From Sinotaia quadrata (Eukaryota; Mollusca; Gastropoda; Architaenioglossa; Viviparidae): 64,000 nt of DNA. Both the position numbers and the translations under genes were made by a program. Positions 31,381-44,800 of this stretch are shown one piece after another. Each line of letters starts with the position of its first letter. Position 1 is the first letter of the stretch. The notes below the pieces were generated by a model that was given only the letters and a program-made list of their open reading frames with translations, had not been told where the DNA came from and did not search any database. The DNA lies in assembly GCA_028829895.1 (NCBI GenBank), contig CM054179.1, positions 108,373,875-108,437,874 of the forward strand. Direction: 5' to 3'.

Positions 31381-34300
31381 CATGAATTGCTCGAAAGCTT
31401 TTCATCCTCGTTGGATGTTCTCGGTTTTGGGGGGTGGGGACGGGATTCCTGTGAGGATCTTACTGCCTTCGCTTGTAGTTAGGGAAGGTGAATGGAGGGG
31501 TGTTTTGCTGATGTTGGATTTCCTGGCTTTCGTTCCTGTTTCTTGGCAAGACTATTGTATAATTAAAAAAGAAATTGTTGATTTTCTCCCTTGTCTTTCT
31601 TTGGGGATTTTAGAGGAGGTGGAATGTGTATGAGGAATGTGATGAGTGCTAAGTGTATGAAGTTTTGCTAGTGTCCTTTTCGATAGAGTAGTGTTTGGGT
31701 GGTGAACGGTAGCCGTAGATGGTTTGTTCTCTCTCCGTTGATGTTTCTTTCTTTCTTCTGAATGCAGTGTAGCAAAAGTTGTCGATATTCTGCAGTGAAT
31801 GTATGGTTTGGGTTCATGGTTTGGCTTATGTATGAGTTTTGTGGAGATGTATCATAGTCTGTAGATTGCTGTGTTGTAAGAAAAGTTGGAGGAGGGAGGT
31901 ATGGTTTTTTTAAAATGTGTTTTCGAACTATGTGTGTGTATTTCTTATTTGTGGATTGGTGTGTTTCATGACGCCTTGTTTGGATCCATACTTTGCTCCT
32001 TTGTCTTCATTTTCGTTTCCTGTCATGTTGGTGTGGCTGGGGATCCTAATAATGTTGTTCCTTTACCGTTTTCCCCAGTGCAGCTATGTTGGAATATTCG
32101 GATATTTGGTTTGTAATCTGTGTTCTTGTTGATTGGAAAGGGTTTGCTTGGTTTTCTAGTGAAGTTAGTGAATCTTTGAGTATGAGTCACCTGGGTGAGT
32201 TGGTGGAGTTTTTATAGTTAATTTTAGTGCTTTTTCTATTGCAATTAGTTCTGCTGTGAAAATTTAATGCATTGTGTGAGTTTATATGTGTGGCTGTCTG
32301 TGGGTGTGCTGCTGACCCTGTTTAGTGTTAGGTTTTTGGAGCAATCTGTTTAAATATCATGGTGGCTGACATAATTGTTGTTTATGTGCTCTAGTGCTTT
32401 TTGTCTGGCTAGTTGTGGGTTGTTAAATTTTGGGAGATTTGTAAATAAGAATAGGTCTATTTGGAGGTGTAGATTATTATAATTATTCACAGGGGCAGGG
32501 CATTTGCGTTTGGGTCTTCTATGTTGAAGGAAGGAAGGCCGTTGTGTGATTCGAGTAGTCTTTTAGTTAGCTAGTATAGGGGGAGCTTATTATCCGTTCA
32601 TTTCTTTGTGGTGGTGGGGGAGGGTATCGCCGTTTTCATTGCATTCCCTCTTTTGTCCTAAGTATTGTTTTCCAGGTGTGTTGTAGAGTTGTTGTTTCCA
32701 TGTTTAATTCTACTGGCCCACAGCTTAAATGTTTGTTTATCTCTTCTTTCCAGTAATGCTAGGTGGCCTGTTTGATTGTATAATTCTTCAGTTTGTGTGT
32801 TGGGGAGGACGTATGTGCATGTTCTGGGTGTTTTGTATTGTTTGCAGTTTTTTTTTATTTGGGGACTTTTTGTGCTGTTAATTTTGTACTTCCACAATCT
32901 ATTATACAGTATATTAAAGCTCTGGTGGGTGTTAATGAAGTGTGTGTGTCAGTCCGCCCCCCCCCCCTTCTTTCCCTTTTGTCATTTTAAGAATGTTATA
33001 GTGTTGTATTTGCTTTAGTGAGAGTGTTGAGTAAATGTTATGTTTTTGTCATAAGTGATTCCAAGGAATTTGTGTTTTGGAGAATTGTATGGTGGGTTGT
33101 TTTATTTTGAGTGTAGGACATATTTGTTATGGTGGGTAGAGAAATCTATGGCTGTTGTGAGGTGCAAGGTCTAGACCCCATTTGTCACTCCAGTTTTCAA
33201 GATTGTTTAGGGTGACCGGGAATGTTTTGATTAAATGTTTTTGTTCTGTGTGCGCATAGTAGATTGATGAGTCGCCTTCAGATTGTGTTCTGTGTCATTG
33301 TCAGTGGTGATTGTAGGAGGTCGTGTTTAGCTATGTAAAGAGGATGTGCTTAGGGTGCTACCCTGTGGGTTATGCCAGGTATGGTTTGGCATCTGGTGGA
33401 GTAAGTGTTGTTTCCTTGTAGTTGAAAGGTGTGGTCAGAGAGAAAGGTTCTAATGTAGTTGTATATGTTGCTTATTATGCTGAGGTGGATAGCTTTAAGG
33501 AGGATTGTTGGGTGTCATGTTATGTCAAAAGCTTTGGAAATGTCTAGGAAAACTGCTACTGTCTTCCTGGTACTCTGCCTGTCATGATGTTGTCAAGCAT
33601 TGGTAGCACCTTTGGTGGACCGTTTAGGTCTGAATCCATGTTGCATTGGGGAGAGTAGTAAGTAATGAGTCAGTCATTTGTTAACGACCGTTTTTGCTAG
33701 AGTTGGGAGGAGGGAGATTGGAGTTTGGGACAGTTCCATCTTTTTCAGGTTTTGCTTTTGGTATTATGGTGGCTTGTTTCCTTAGTGATGGTAATGTGCT
33801 TGTTTGCCATATTTTATTAAAAAGTTGTGTTAGGTTGTTGAGAATGTTGTCAGGTAGTCGTCTGAGGAATTGGTATGGAATTTTGTCTTGTTGTGGACTG
33901 GATTTTTTGTTTTGATGGTGTGTTTGACTTCCTGGGCTGTGTGCGTTTTGTTTTGATGGTGAGTTTGACTTCTGCTAGTGTGATTGGGGTGTTTGTTTAT
34001 GCTGAGTCTTTTGGAGCTTTGTTTTTGTGTTTTCTAGTGAAGAAAGTTTGTTTATTATCTTCTGTAGGTTTTGGACGTTTTTACATTTGGGAGGGGGTGT
34101 GGTGTTTGTGTCTGCTAATGCTCCTGCCTTTTGTTTTTGTGTGGTGGCTAGTGTTTGGGTTTTAAGGGAGGGCGATCGTTTTATTTCCCTTGCTTCTACC
34201 ATTTATTTGTTTCAATTTTCAATATCTCTTTGCCTGGATTGATTTGCTACATTTTTCTTGCATGTTTTTTCTCAGGACTTTTTCATGGCCATTTGTATTT

Positions 34301-34550
34301 GTTTTCTTGGATCGTTCATTTATGGTTTGGTAAGCTTTTTGAAAGTTTTCATTGTTTGGTTGAATGTATTGTATCGAAGTCGCCTAGTATTATGCGATTG
34401 TGAAAAGATTTATTTTATTTAGGCCGTTTTGTTGGAGGATACTGGATGAAAGTACGCATTGGTAATGTGTAAGTGTTGTTCTTTATTTGTTAGTGCAATG
34501 GTTGGGTGTGAGGCTGTATTTTCTATCTGGATGTAGTTTATTTTTTAAGT
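31381..34550 (-). pseudogene. relic of an RNase H-encoding non-LTR retrotransposon
   Basis: On the minus strand, from 34550 downwards, broken frames show in order an endonuclease-like end, a Lys/Gln-rich linker (33975-34202), reverse transcriptase segments, then an RNase H-like region. The clearest RT block near 33515-33560 translates to FLDISKAFD with small changes, typical of the Jockey/I/CR1 superfamily palm. Further on, NNLENWSDKWGLDL near 33200 is a thumb-region motif, and WTDCSK near 32350 resembles the start of an RNase H domain. Many stops and frameshifts are present. The + strand reads as T/G-rich open frames here, but those are complements of the A/C-rich relic. Confidence 0.7.
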
Positions 34551-34555
34551 TCATT

Positions 34556-35241
34556 TTTTATGAGAGAGGCTATTCTGCCACTAAAAGCTTTACACCTAGG
34601 AATCACAGGCAATGCATACACATACATAAAAACCTTCCTCTCTGGACAAACTTTCCAGACTTCAATAAACAGCACCCTCACTGCCACCGTCTAGACCACA
34701 CACAGTAAACCCCAAGGCCGTACACTCAGCCTACCCTATTTAGTATAGCAACCTGCGATATAGAAACAACCACAGACGACACAAATATTCAAATTACACA
34801 ATCTGCATACAACTCCTCTTTCTATCGTGCCCACTTAGACGAAAACATCTCCAAAGAAATCTTCAACAAACACTTGACCAATTAGAGACCTGGACTGACT
34901 ACTAGGGACTAGACCTGGCCTCTGACAAAACTAAACAATAGACCTCTCAACTACACAGAAAAATCAAGCCCATAATAAACATCAAAGGGACACCATAGAA
35001 ATTATGTCAGCCATAAACAAACACTTCAGGAAAAACCCACCCACCCCAGCCACCCAAAACAAAATAGTTATTAAAACAATATTTAGACTCAGACTTCATC
35101 ACCCAAATAAACAAACTAAAATATGCCCTAACTGCAACACTAACAACACGATCGACTATTTCCTTACCTCCTGTTTACAATACTTTAAAGAAAGAGAAGA
35201 ACTAAAGAAAAGAATCACAACACTACAACCAAAACAATCAC

Positions 35242-35278
<37 letters not shown>
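34556..35278 (+). pseudogene. second non-LTR fragment, opposite orientation, with (CA)n tail
   Basis: The + strand encodes LKALHLGITGNAYTYIKTFL and later CPNCNTNNTIDYFLTSC, the C-terminal Cys-rich motif that follows RNase H in Jockey/I-type elements (the usual His is Tyr here). The RT and C-terminal parts are much closer together than in a complete element, so the middle is deleted. The fragment ends in a (CA)n run at about 35240-35278. It lies head to head with the minus-strand relic, and both seem to belong to the same or a close family. Confidence 0.62.
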
Positions 35279-35279
<1 letters not shown>

Positions 35280-35997
35280 AAACTCTTCACACATGAGCAA
35301 AATTAAAACTAACACTATCACAACAATTAAAAAACACAAAAAACAAATAATCCAGTAAACATTCTCCCCTCCTCCCAACTGCAACACTTTAAAAAAGACA
35401 CGAGAAAATAGCCATGCCACGAAACACACCACATAAAACAGACCCTATTTTTTAAAGTCAGTAGCTTTAAAAAAAATCTTTCAAAATCTTTTTTTTTTTA
35501 AAAGTCGATCCACCGCCGAGCAAGCAACAAACTCCAGCAACACCTGCGTCAGACAACAACTGCCAGCTCCGAGCAAGCACCAAACCAAAACTCCACCTGC
35601 AATACTACCGCCAGCCCTCCCTGAATACCATTCAGGGGAGCCGGTCTCACTATAGGTCAGAAAACGTCCTATGATAATGAAATTATCCACGAATGCTCCT
35701 GTGGTGACGTTATAATGTCATCGTAACCACCACCACCACGACATCCAATGACAGCAAGCACTGCCGATGTCTTTTTGAGAATACCAGCCTAAAATAATAG
35801 TGCTGAAGACTACGAGTTGGAAAGCATTTATTATTTTTAAAATAAGCCTTAGTTAGCATTGTAAATTATTTAATCATATTTAAATCATTTTATTAGACAT
35901 TTATTCTTGCTTTTAATATTGGATGTGCATAAAGTCTTTTATATAGCCTCAAACGCACAGTTTAACAATGACTACAATATAAAGAAGGGGGCTAAAT
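35279..35997. other. GC-richer unrecognised stretch, then AT-rich sequence
   Basis: From about 35500 to 35780 the sequence is C-rich with CAA/CCA-rich words and an imperfect inverted pair around CCCTGAATACCATTCAGGGG (35627-35640). It may be the 5' region of the non-LTR element or a separate short element. No coding call is made. Confidence 0.35.
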
Positions 35998-37160
35998 CAG
36001 TAGTTCTCAACCTTTTTACATCTGCAGACTGGTGATCATAAAATTGTGAGAAATATTTCACAGACTGCTAAGACAGAAATAAAAACCATTATTTATATAG
36101 TATTTTGTGTATTAGTTTTTAAATCTAATATAAAAAAATGAAAATGCTATAGTTATTTAAAATAACCAGAAACCGAGTAATAAACAAAAATGCTAATAAT
36201 TGAATGTCTTGAACAACTGAGAAAGCAATATTTAATTCACATAAAATTAGTGCAAAATCTTGCTATTTCTTTGCTAGAATATTTGATAACAGCGGTTGCA
36301 GAGTTGTATCAGACAGGTGAAGCGCTGCATTGACATCCAACCGATTTGTTTGGTTTTTATGACTGACAGGGTTGAAGAAGTCTTCTCACACAAATAGGTA
36401 GTCGAAAATATGACCAACAATTTAATAGCGCTGTAACTGAGAGATATATATTCTTTTTCCAGTGATATCCAAAACTGAGACAATGATTACATTTTATGTT
36501 TGGACACCAGAGTGACATCAGAAGACAACTAGATCAGGTTTTCTTTTTTACGAGGATTAAGCGCGCACAATTTGACATCTTCCACAAATTGATTATTAAT
36601 TCAGAGGTTGCCTCTATGAGGATCCTCATTTTTAGGGTAATAATGATTAAAGTTTTGAGCTAACAACCTTAAATGCTGACTTATTATTGAATATGACTTT
36701 CCGGTTGACGTCAGCAGCAATAAAGAATTCTTGTAAGAGTGGAAACATTTTCTCTTGTACGCGATTATCTCGAAGAGACAACTTCGGTTTTTTTTGAACG
36801 CACCCTTCTTATTTATCAGTGTAAAAATATTTGTGCAAAATCACTGAGGAGAAATATTAAGTTGCTGAGAAAGCTAAATATGTCCGCCATTTGCACAAGT
36901 TTAGCCATCCATTCCTTAACCAACAGATGCTCTACTTATGCAGTGTCAGTCTCGCACAAACTGCTTTACTTCTTCCCTCACTTCGACAAGGCATGAAAGA
37001 GCCCCTCTTCTCGATAACCACCTCACTTCTGCATTGAGAAGGAGATGTTGGTGTTGCGAGTCCATTCTGTCGCAGTGTCGAGAACAGCCTGGAGCTCATA
37101 GCTCAACTACAAATTTCATTTATGATCTTCATCGCGTTAATCATCACAGTGTTCATAGAC
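35998..37160 (-). pseudogene. hAT transposase relic (ZBED/Buster-like)
   Basis: The left end CAGTAGTTCTCAACC has the form of a hAT terminal inverted repeat. On the minus strand, 36274-36483 reads FWISLEKEYISLSYSAIKLL then STTYLCEKTSSTLSVIKTKQ, which matches the C-terminal dimerisation region of hAT transposases. Near 36860-36920 a segment reads MAKLVQMADIFSFLSNL, a motif upstream in the same proteins. Frames are broken by stops. The right terminal repeat was not found. Confidence 0.65.
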
Positions 37161-37770
37161 TGGCATAGAATTTCTGCGGCTATTAAAACCACAAGGCTAG
37201 ATCAATCCGGTTTTTCAAATTCAAACAAGTATTGCAATTACAATGTATATATAATTTAACAATTTTCCCAAATCTTTCATAATTATAAAATTCTTAAGTA
37301 GACCAAGTTATATTTTCTACAGCATAAGGCTGTTTATGTACACAACTTCATTTCATTTGATAATTATTATCTGAAGTGATAGACCTGCAGATCGTTTCCC
37401 TTCTTGTTTGTTTGTATTGTATTGTAAATGTGAATCTGTTATTGAATTATAGATTCATAAAACTGGTATAAATATATCGGAAACAGTCAATACCAAATGC
37501 ACAGTTACCATAGACGCTATTATGCTTTGGTCTCTTCAATATGGCGGATGTTTGGCATCAGCGAATTTATGCTTAGTGATTTTGTGTGTGCATGCATGAC
37601 ATCTTACACAGGGTTTGTTTGTGTGTGTTTTTGTTGGGACACTGTGTCGTAGTGTGGGTTTGGTCAATCTGCCACATTCCAAGTTCCTGATTAATTAATC
37701 GTCAATCTCTATCTGAATAATTATCTTTAAATTATACACAGATAAGATTTTTCCCTCGCTCAATTAATCA
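37161..37770. other. no gene recognised
   Basis: AT-rich sequence with TG-rich words near 37580-37660. No exon or element recognised. Confidence 0.45.
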
Positions 37771-37777
37771 TTCACCG

Positions 37778-37925
37778 ACAGGGTCTTGGTCTAGTGGTTG
37801 AGAGTGACTAAGTCAGGCCTTGAAAGGTGTACCCACTGGTTATCCCCCTCTCAAGCGTTACTTGTCTTAGAATAACAGATTTTACAGCACTATCTTTTCA
37901 GTCAATCTGTCTTCTAGCCCTCCAC
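37778..37925 (+). mobile_element. possible tRNA-derived SINE fragment
   Basis: TGGTCTAGTGGTTGAG at about 37790 resembles a tRNA A-box region, and CTGGTTATCCCCC about 50 bp later could be a decayed B box. The spacing is right for a tRNA-derived head. No acceptor stem, intact B box or target duplication was found. Confidence 0.3.
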
Positions 37926-40635
37926 AATCTCTCATTCCGAGGACAGGAACTACCCCAAGCATATGTGTAACCGACTTTCAGTACGTCATTACGTCATCTG
38001 CATATGCTCCCCTCCTGCTCAATAAGAAGAGTGGATAGTTTAAAATTGAACAATTTTATTTAAAAAAATAGAATAATAAAATTAACTTGTTCACAATTTG
38101 ATAAAATTATAACCACACCAAGGTAATAATATTGATTTCAAAATTCATAATACTTCTCTCATACATTCAGTCAATTAAGAAAATATAAGAACATAGTCAT
38201 TAATTATTATCACCTAAAACAATTATCAGGAAGATACACACAAATTAATATTGACACCTTTCCTAGAGCAATTACTAGGTTTCCCAAATCAAGCATCAAT
38301 ATTTCTAGGCTGTAAACAGTTAGAATACAAAAAAAGAATGAGGATAAGAATTTACATTAATCATAGAACAGATTCAGGTTTACACACAAATAAATATTGT
38401 TACAGTTCATCTGATGTGTTGCGTGCATCGTTCCTGGCCTGTTATGTCAGCCTCTTGTTATCAGCATCAGTCTGGAAACAGTTCTTATGAAGAATGTTCA
38501 GTTCTGTAGAGTTCACAGTTTGTTCCTAACTAACACAAACACTTCCTGAATTAACACAAAGTCCAGTGAAAATCCAGTTCTACAACATAGACTAGTAAAC
38601 CTCTCTCTAGTAAACCTCTCCCAAATTCAACGTTCAGTCACTTCACTTCCAAAGTTGGTACATCCATCACAGCCTTCCCACTCGATAGTACACCCAGTCA
38701 TACGAACAGTCACATAGTGGCTAACACAGCATAGCGTACTCCATAAGAAACAGGTTTGGCTGACACAATATCCGATTGTGGTCCATACAACCCTCTCTGG
38801 CTTCTTATCCTCTTAGTGTTAGCTTGTCGTATCCTAGTGACAGTAGACTTCAGACCACAGGTACGTCAGAGCCAAGATCTCCAAGTCAAGATGAATTTTC
38901 ATTGTCTTGTGTTCTATTGTCATGTGTTTCCTTTTCCTGCTGACGTTTGCCCTTTAGACGGGTGTCTCGTGTATCCCTTGTTTTGTCCATCAAAGCTGTG
39001 AAATACATAAAGGATTTTCTGCACATCAGCCTCATGTTTCAATATCATTAAACCTGTAATTTCATTCTTGGTTCTCTATTAAATTCTTTCACATTAGTTA
39101 TTTAATTTCTTTCCTTAGTACCAAGAATAACATTACAGTTTTTCCAAATCATTTTAAAATACAATATTAACAAAATGAAAAAGAATACAATTTGTAATAA
39201 ATATAAAAATATTCAGGTTTTTCAAAAAATCATGTTTTACCATCTCAGACAAATCCTAGTCTTTGCTCTTTCCTGCTTCTCTCTCCATAGAGGGATGATA
39301 CGGGCCTACGAAAAATATTGAGTGAAATTAATTTTTGCCTGGTGGGGTATTTATGCACAAGTTGGGTTTTTTGTGCTAATCTTCCCCTCTGGACATAATC
39401 TCTCTTTTCTCGCCCTTTGTGCAATAGTCTCGGTTGGATGACCATACTTAAAGACTATCCTGTTAGCGCAAGTCTGGTGCCTTTAGAAGGTGCTGTTGTG
39501 TCCCCTTGATGCGCACATTTTTATGTAATATACACATTTTCCTCAGTGCGTCTGCTCTTGAGCACCTGGCTATGCAACCTTCTGTCGCTATGCCCGCTTT
39601 GAATCTCTAATCCTACGTTGAGATCAAAGTTCGCTGTCTGAGGTTTCAAACACGATTTTCTACATGGCAAAATTACAAATGGCTTTTTGCAGTGGCTTAC
39701 AATTAAAGTTAAAGCATCAAAGAATTTAGTCAATGATTCAACTTCATCCTTGAAAAATTATTCAGTGTGTCTGTTTGCATTTTCTGTCCCACAGTCAGTA
39801 TGAAAGTTCAAGGTGGAGAACAATAATTTTCATATCAGCATTTGGATTTTCACATTTTATTATAATTTGTGCCTGTCAGTATAAAGATTGATAAAATGTT
39901 ATTGAATATTGTATTAGAGATTTTACAGTGTTTGCTTTCTGGCTTCAAAACAGGTAAAACACTATGTAGAATAGATGCATGTCACACCTTAGATTGAAGT
40001 CTGTCCTGGATGGGAAAAGTATAGAAGGTTTTCTTAGTTATATTCAATCCCGCAGGGCTTACATATATCATCCTGATCTGACTGGTCTAGCAAATATGGC
40101 TTTCTTTCTAAGATGTCAGTACCTTAGGTTACTATAACATTCATTTCAATTTTAAACTTTTGAATAGGATGACGAAAATCCCATATATTTTAAATTATCA
40201 CTGAGGAATCTTACTGCAGAAATTCTGATCTCTTTACATCTAGCCAATCTTATTGTACTTATTGTAGGAATAGCTTGTTGACTGGATGATGGCTTGTCTT
40301 TAGCTTACTTTCTGTTATATTAACAATGTTTCGAAGAAATATTTAGAGTGTCTCCCAAGTGTTCCTTATGTCTTTTTCTTGTACTTTATACTGTATGCCT
40401 TAGTTCTGGGATTATTAAAATGTTTCTTTTATACAGCTTCTTGCCTTGAGAAAACTTGATATATACAGTAGCTTGTTCAAAATCTCTATGCTTTAAATCC
40501 TGTTTAGATTATTATTGAAATGCTGCAAGTTGATGTGTATCCTTAGGTAGTCCAATATGTTGGACTAATTTAATTTCTGGCTTACTTTCAGTGAGAATTT
40601 GTTTTGGTTTTCGAGTATAAAGTATCAAGCATTGT
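37926..40635. other. no gene recognised
   Basis: Mostly AT-rich. Open frames of 60-80 codons at 38251, 38756, 39245 and 39521 show no recognisable motif, no shared splice context and low-complexity composition. Confidence 0.4.
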
Positions 40636-40639
40636 GATT

Positions 40640-41215
40640 ACCTATAACACAAACAAAACAAAACATATTGTAATAAAATAACATGCATTATGATACTCTC
40701 TAAACCAAACAAAACGGTATTTTAATAAAATAACATGCATTATGATACTCTATAAACCAAACAAAACGGTATTGTAATAAAATAACATGCATTATGATAG
40801 TCTACAAACCAAACAAAAGGGTATTGTAATAAAATAACACATGTATTGTGATAGTCTATTAACCAAACAAAACAGTATTGTAATAAAATAACACATGTAT
40901 TGTGATAGTGTATAACCAAACAAAACAGTATTGTAATAAAATAACACATGTATTGTGATAGTCTATAAAAACAGTATTATAATAAAATACTATGCATTGG
41001 GAAAATCTATAAACACAGTATTATAAAATAACATGCATTTTGATAGTCTATAACACAGCAAAACAGTATTGTAATAAAATAGCTTGATTTTATTTGTCTA
41101 TAACACAAACAAATCAGAATTGTATAAAATATCATGAATTGTGATAGTTTGTAACACAGACAAACAGTTTTGTAATAAAATGGAGAACATTGTGAAAGTC
41201 TCTAACATCAATGAA
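40640..41215. repeat. tandem repeat, about 52-bp unit, about ten copies
   Basis: The unit contains ATTGTAATAAAATAACATGC, ATTATGATA, TCTATAAACC and AAACAAAAC. The word ACATGC recurs at 40681, 40733 and 40785, so the period is 52 bp. Copies diverge towards the right. The minus-strand open frame with repeats of YHNTCVILLQY is a consequence of the array and is not called as a gene. Confidence 0.88.
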
Positions 41216-41467
41216 ACAGTACCGTACGATCTTCTGTAATTAGTCCACTTATTGGCATTTGATGCAAACCTTAAAAACAAAGCTTTAATGTGACACTTTT
41301 TTTTCACTGGAAGCAGCTTCATGCAAGTGAATGTATTTTAATTTTTAACATTTCTTTCACTTTTAAATGTAATATACATTGTATTTTTGATGCACGATGA
41401 CTGTATGTCATTTACTTTTAAATATTTAGACGGTGACTGAAAATATTTTGTCTTTGCTGCAATACAT

Positions 41468-41721
41468 TCTGTTCTATTCTGCATGAACAAGCCCTCGTAT
41501 CTCCATACATATGTTAGAAGAAATTTTTTCAATTAATTTATTAATTCTTGAATTGTTTTTATGTCTAATTTTAGTGTCTACTTTTCATTATAGTGTATCT
41601 GTTCTATTCTGCATGAACAAGCCCTCATATCTCCATACATAAAAGAACATTTTTCACTTAATTTATTGATTCTTGATTTATTATTATGTCTAATTTTAGT
41701 GTCTACATTTCATTTATAGTG
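41468..41721. repeat. direct duplication of about 130 bp
   Basis: TCTGTTCTATTCTGCATGAA starts at 41468 and again at 41598. The following 120 bp (CAAGCCCTC, TCTCCATACAT, TGTCTAATTTTAGTGTCTAC) repeat with few differences. Confidence 0.88.
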
Positions 41722-41757
41722 TACTCCAGGCATTGAAATTCCTTATTGTATTTGGAC

Positions 41758-41866
41758 ATACATATATATATATATGTGTGTGTATATATCTATATCTATA
41801 TCTATCTATCTATCTATTTAGCTATCTGTGTGTGTGTGTGTATGTGTGTGTGTGTGTGTGTGTGTC
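41758..41866. repeat. compound microsatellite (TA, TG, TATC, TG)
   Basis: Alternating TA, TGTG, TATCTA and TG runs, directly before the first Helitron coding similarity. Compound runs like this are common in cephalopod and other invertebrate genomes. Confidence 0.93.
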
Positions 41867-41875
41867 TGCATAGAT

Positions 41876-44800
41876 GGAGGGTCCAACAAAGCCAAGAAAA
41901 TATTGATCGTCTTAGGTTAAAACACGCAGCACGAATATCGCAAAGTCATGAGAAGGAAACACTTGCAAAATATCAAGCCCGATGACAAGGCTGCTGCACA
42001 TTCTCCCTGGCAACGTCAAGCTCAGGAAGTGCATGAACAAACACAGGCAAAAGCTCACCATCAGCGATGAAGTGAAATGTCATTTGAGACATTTCGAACC
42101 CATCTAGCCATAGATGCAGAAGCTCATCAGCAAGCAGAGGTGAGAAGTTAAAGTATTCAAGTGGAATTGCAGTTTTTGCACGAACTACATATTACTGCTC
42201 ATGATTGTGGTGTGATGGATGCAATTGCCAATTTTGTACATCACGAAACTTTGCCATGGCATGCCCATCAGATGGAATGTTAAAGAGCTGCTGTCACAAT
42301 GGTAAAGTGAGATTGGAGATTGTCCATTCGCATATTCCATCAGATTTCCTGAGCTGACTTCTGTCAGATCCAAGTCATCCTCATTACAGCCATTTCCATC
42401 AGCACATCATACAATGCTGTATCATGTATGTCAATGAAAACATAGCAATGCCTCTTGGACATTCAAGGTCAAATCTACCATCTGACATCTCCTCTTCGTG
42501 CAACACAAGGAGAAGCGAAAAAATTCATTCAACTCTATGTTTTCAACAGCATGCATGCAGCGGCTGAGCGAATGAATGACAGACAAATGTCTGTCTGCGA
42601 TCATTCATCGAATCGATGGATTTTTTGCATCCACAATTGCATCATTGATAGCTGTCGCATACAGAAGGACATCGAATGAGAGGAACTGCAACAACCTCGA
42701 TTAAAGTACAGACAGCCACCATTTGTGAGCATGGTAATGCATAGAGATTGTCGCTCTGATCAAAGATGCTATAATGCACGGATTGCCAATGAAAGCACGA
42801 TGGTGTTTGTGAATGAGGATGGGGAACTGCTGTTTGAGTGCTACATTCGGGTGTACCCTTTCAACCCCGATAATTCAAGCCAATTCATCAATATCAACAT
42901 TTTGAATCCCGATTTGATCTGATGATGTATGCCATATTGTATCCATTTGGTGAACCATGATACACAAAAATTGGCAGATTGAGAGCTATTGTCAAACGAT
43001 TCAAGAGTGCAATTCAGCATGTTGCAGTACAAAATCACTCAAACTGCCATTCAAACCAGCTTCAATCCCATCATTAGTGCGAGAAAATTGATCAGCATTG
43101 GTTCATTGATTCGTATCTGCAAATGGAGGCCAACGATTTCAACTTTGTTCGTTGCCGTCAGAAGTAACTTCGTACAGAGTTGTATTAAGGATTAGCTGAT
43201 CATAAGGCAAATGATGGTGCTAACCTGGGAGTGCAGGCTAACATTCTAATGATGCGGCTATCATAAATTGGAGGCGTGCCCAGGAACATGTGAGAGCACT
43301 TCAAAGATACAATAGCAATTTTTGCTAAATTTGGCTCCATCACTCTCTTTGTGAAACTCACAGCCAATCGAGCTGATTCTTGAGCCTGGAGAAACTGCAA
43401 CAGATTGCCCTGACATAGGTGCACGCATTTTCAAGCTGAAATTTAAGAAAATCATTGAGGATCTAGCAAAGCATAGCATATTGAGGAAAATGCATTGCGT
43501 TCATCTACACTATCAAGTTCCAAAAACAAGGCTTACTACATGCCCACATTTTGATGGCGCTTCAAAATGATGACAAATTCCAGACTCCTGCTGTTATTGA
43601 TTGAATCATCCCTGCTGAGCTTCTTGACACTCTGACTGAGCCGTGGCTATTCGAAATAGTCAAGCGATGCATGCTGTCACGGTACATGCAGAGTCGCTAA
43701 TGTTTCAGTCCCATTCATGTAAAAAGAAGTTTCCCAAAGAGTTTCGGGTCGAGAGAAACCAAATGTCAACGTTGTATCATTACCAGTGGCTCAACAGCAA
43801 TCGTAAGAGGCTTTGAGATGGACACCACTATGTAGGTCCACACATCAAGTATTTGCTGCTCAAATACAATTCCCTCATTAATGTCAAGGACTGCACATCA
43901 ATCAAGCTGTTAAGTATAATTACAAATTATATATTTACACGGGATTTTAATGTGCCAACATCGAAATCAGAGAGGGTGAACAGCGCTTACAACATGACGA
44001 AATCGCCAACTTCATCGATGCACACCATTTGAGTGCTGTGAAGTAATGTGGCGCTTACTCGAATTGCCAACGCAGGTTTGCTCTCATGCATGCATCCGAT
44101 TGCCTGTTCATCTGATGCAGCAAGAAACAAATCTACTTCAAGGATGGTTGTGAAGAAGAGGCGTTGTATGACACGTGATATGAGGTCACTAAACTCCCTC
44201 ACGGTTCGCAGTAAATGCTGCAAGCAAAAATGCACGTCATTATTTCTACACAGGCATCCCAAGACATTATGTGTACAGTTGTTGAGAAAAATAATTACGA
44301 CAACGCAGTGCAGGCAAAATTGTCAAAGAATGTACACAGTTGGAGCTCACGATCAAGAACTCTTTTTCTTGAGATTGCTGCTTCTTCATGTTCCTGCTGC
44401 AACATCATTCGAGGATCTCCGCACTGTCAATGGTGTTGTGTATGAGACATTAAAGCAATCTGCATTTCATCGCAATCTCTTAGATTCTGACAAGGAGTGG
44501 GAGAAGTGCTTTGAAGAGGCTTCCATTTTCCGAATGCCACACCAAATGAGACAGACAGTCATTTACTTTCATCTGTGCTTTTTGCAATCTAAACATTGCA
44601 TTGGCACTATGGGAGAAATTCAAGTTGGGCCTAACCTTAGATTATGTGAACCGCAGCAAAGAAGAAGCATTCAATCTGGATTTGCATGACATCAACTATG
44701 TTTTGCAGCAGCATGGATTTCAGTGCTTTCACTTCAATCTCCTACACCTAACTGAAAATCGCATTGAGTAAAATCCATTCCATGCCAAGGAAATACAACA

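Noticed and set aside
33694..34403. Overlapping hydrophobic + strand frames resembling membrane proteins
   Set aside because: They are the complement of an A/C-rich non-LTR retrotransposon relic; T/G-rich codons give hydrophobic residues by composition.
37778..37860. A functional tRNA gene
   Set aside because: An A-box-like word is present but no intact B box or acceptor stem pairing was found; kept only as a weak SINE candidate.
40740..40949. Minus-strand frame with repeats of a YHNTCVILLQY motif
   Set aside because: It follows from the 52-bp tandem array; copies elsewhere in the array break the frame.
44048..44689. A 213-codon + strand frame as a possible separate gene
   Set aside because: It lies within the Helitron, and its segments are Helitron helicase remnants partly in this frame and partly in others.
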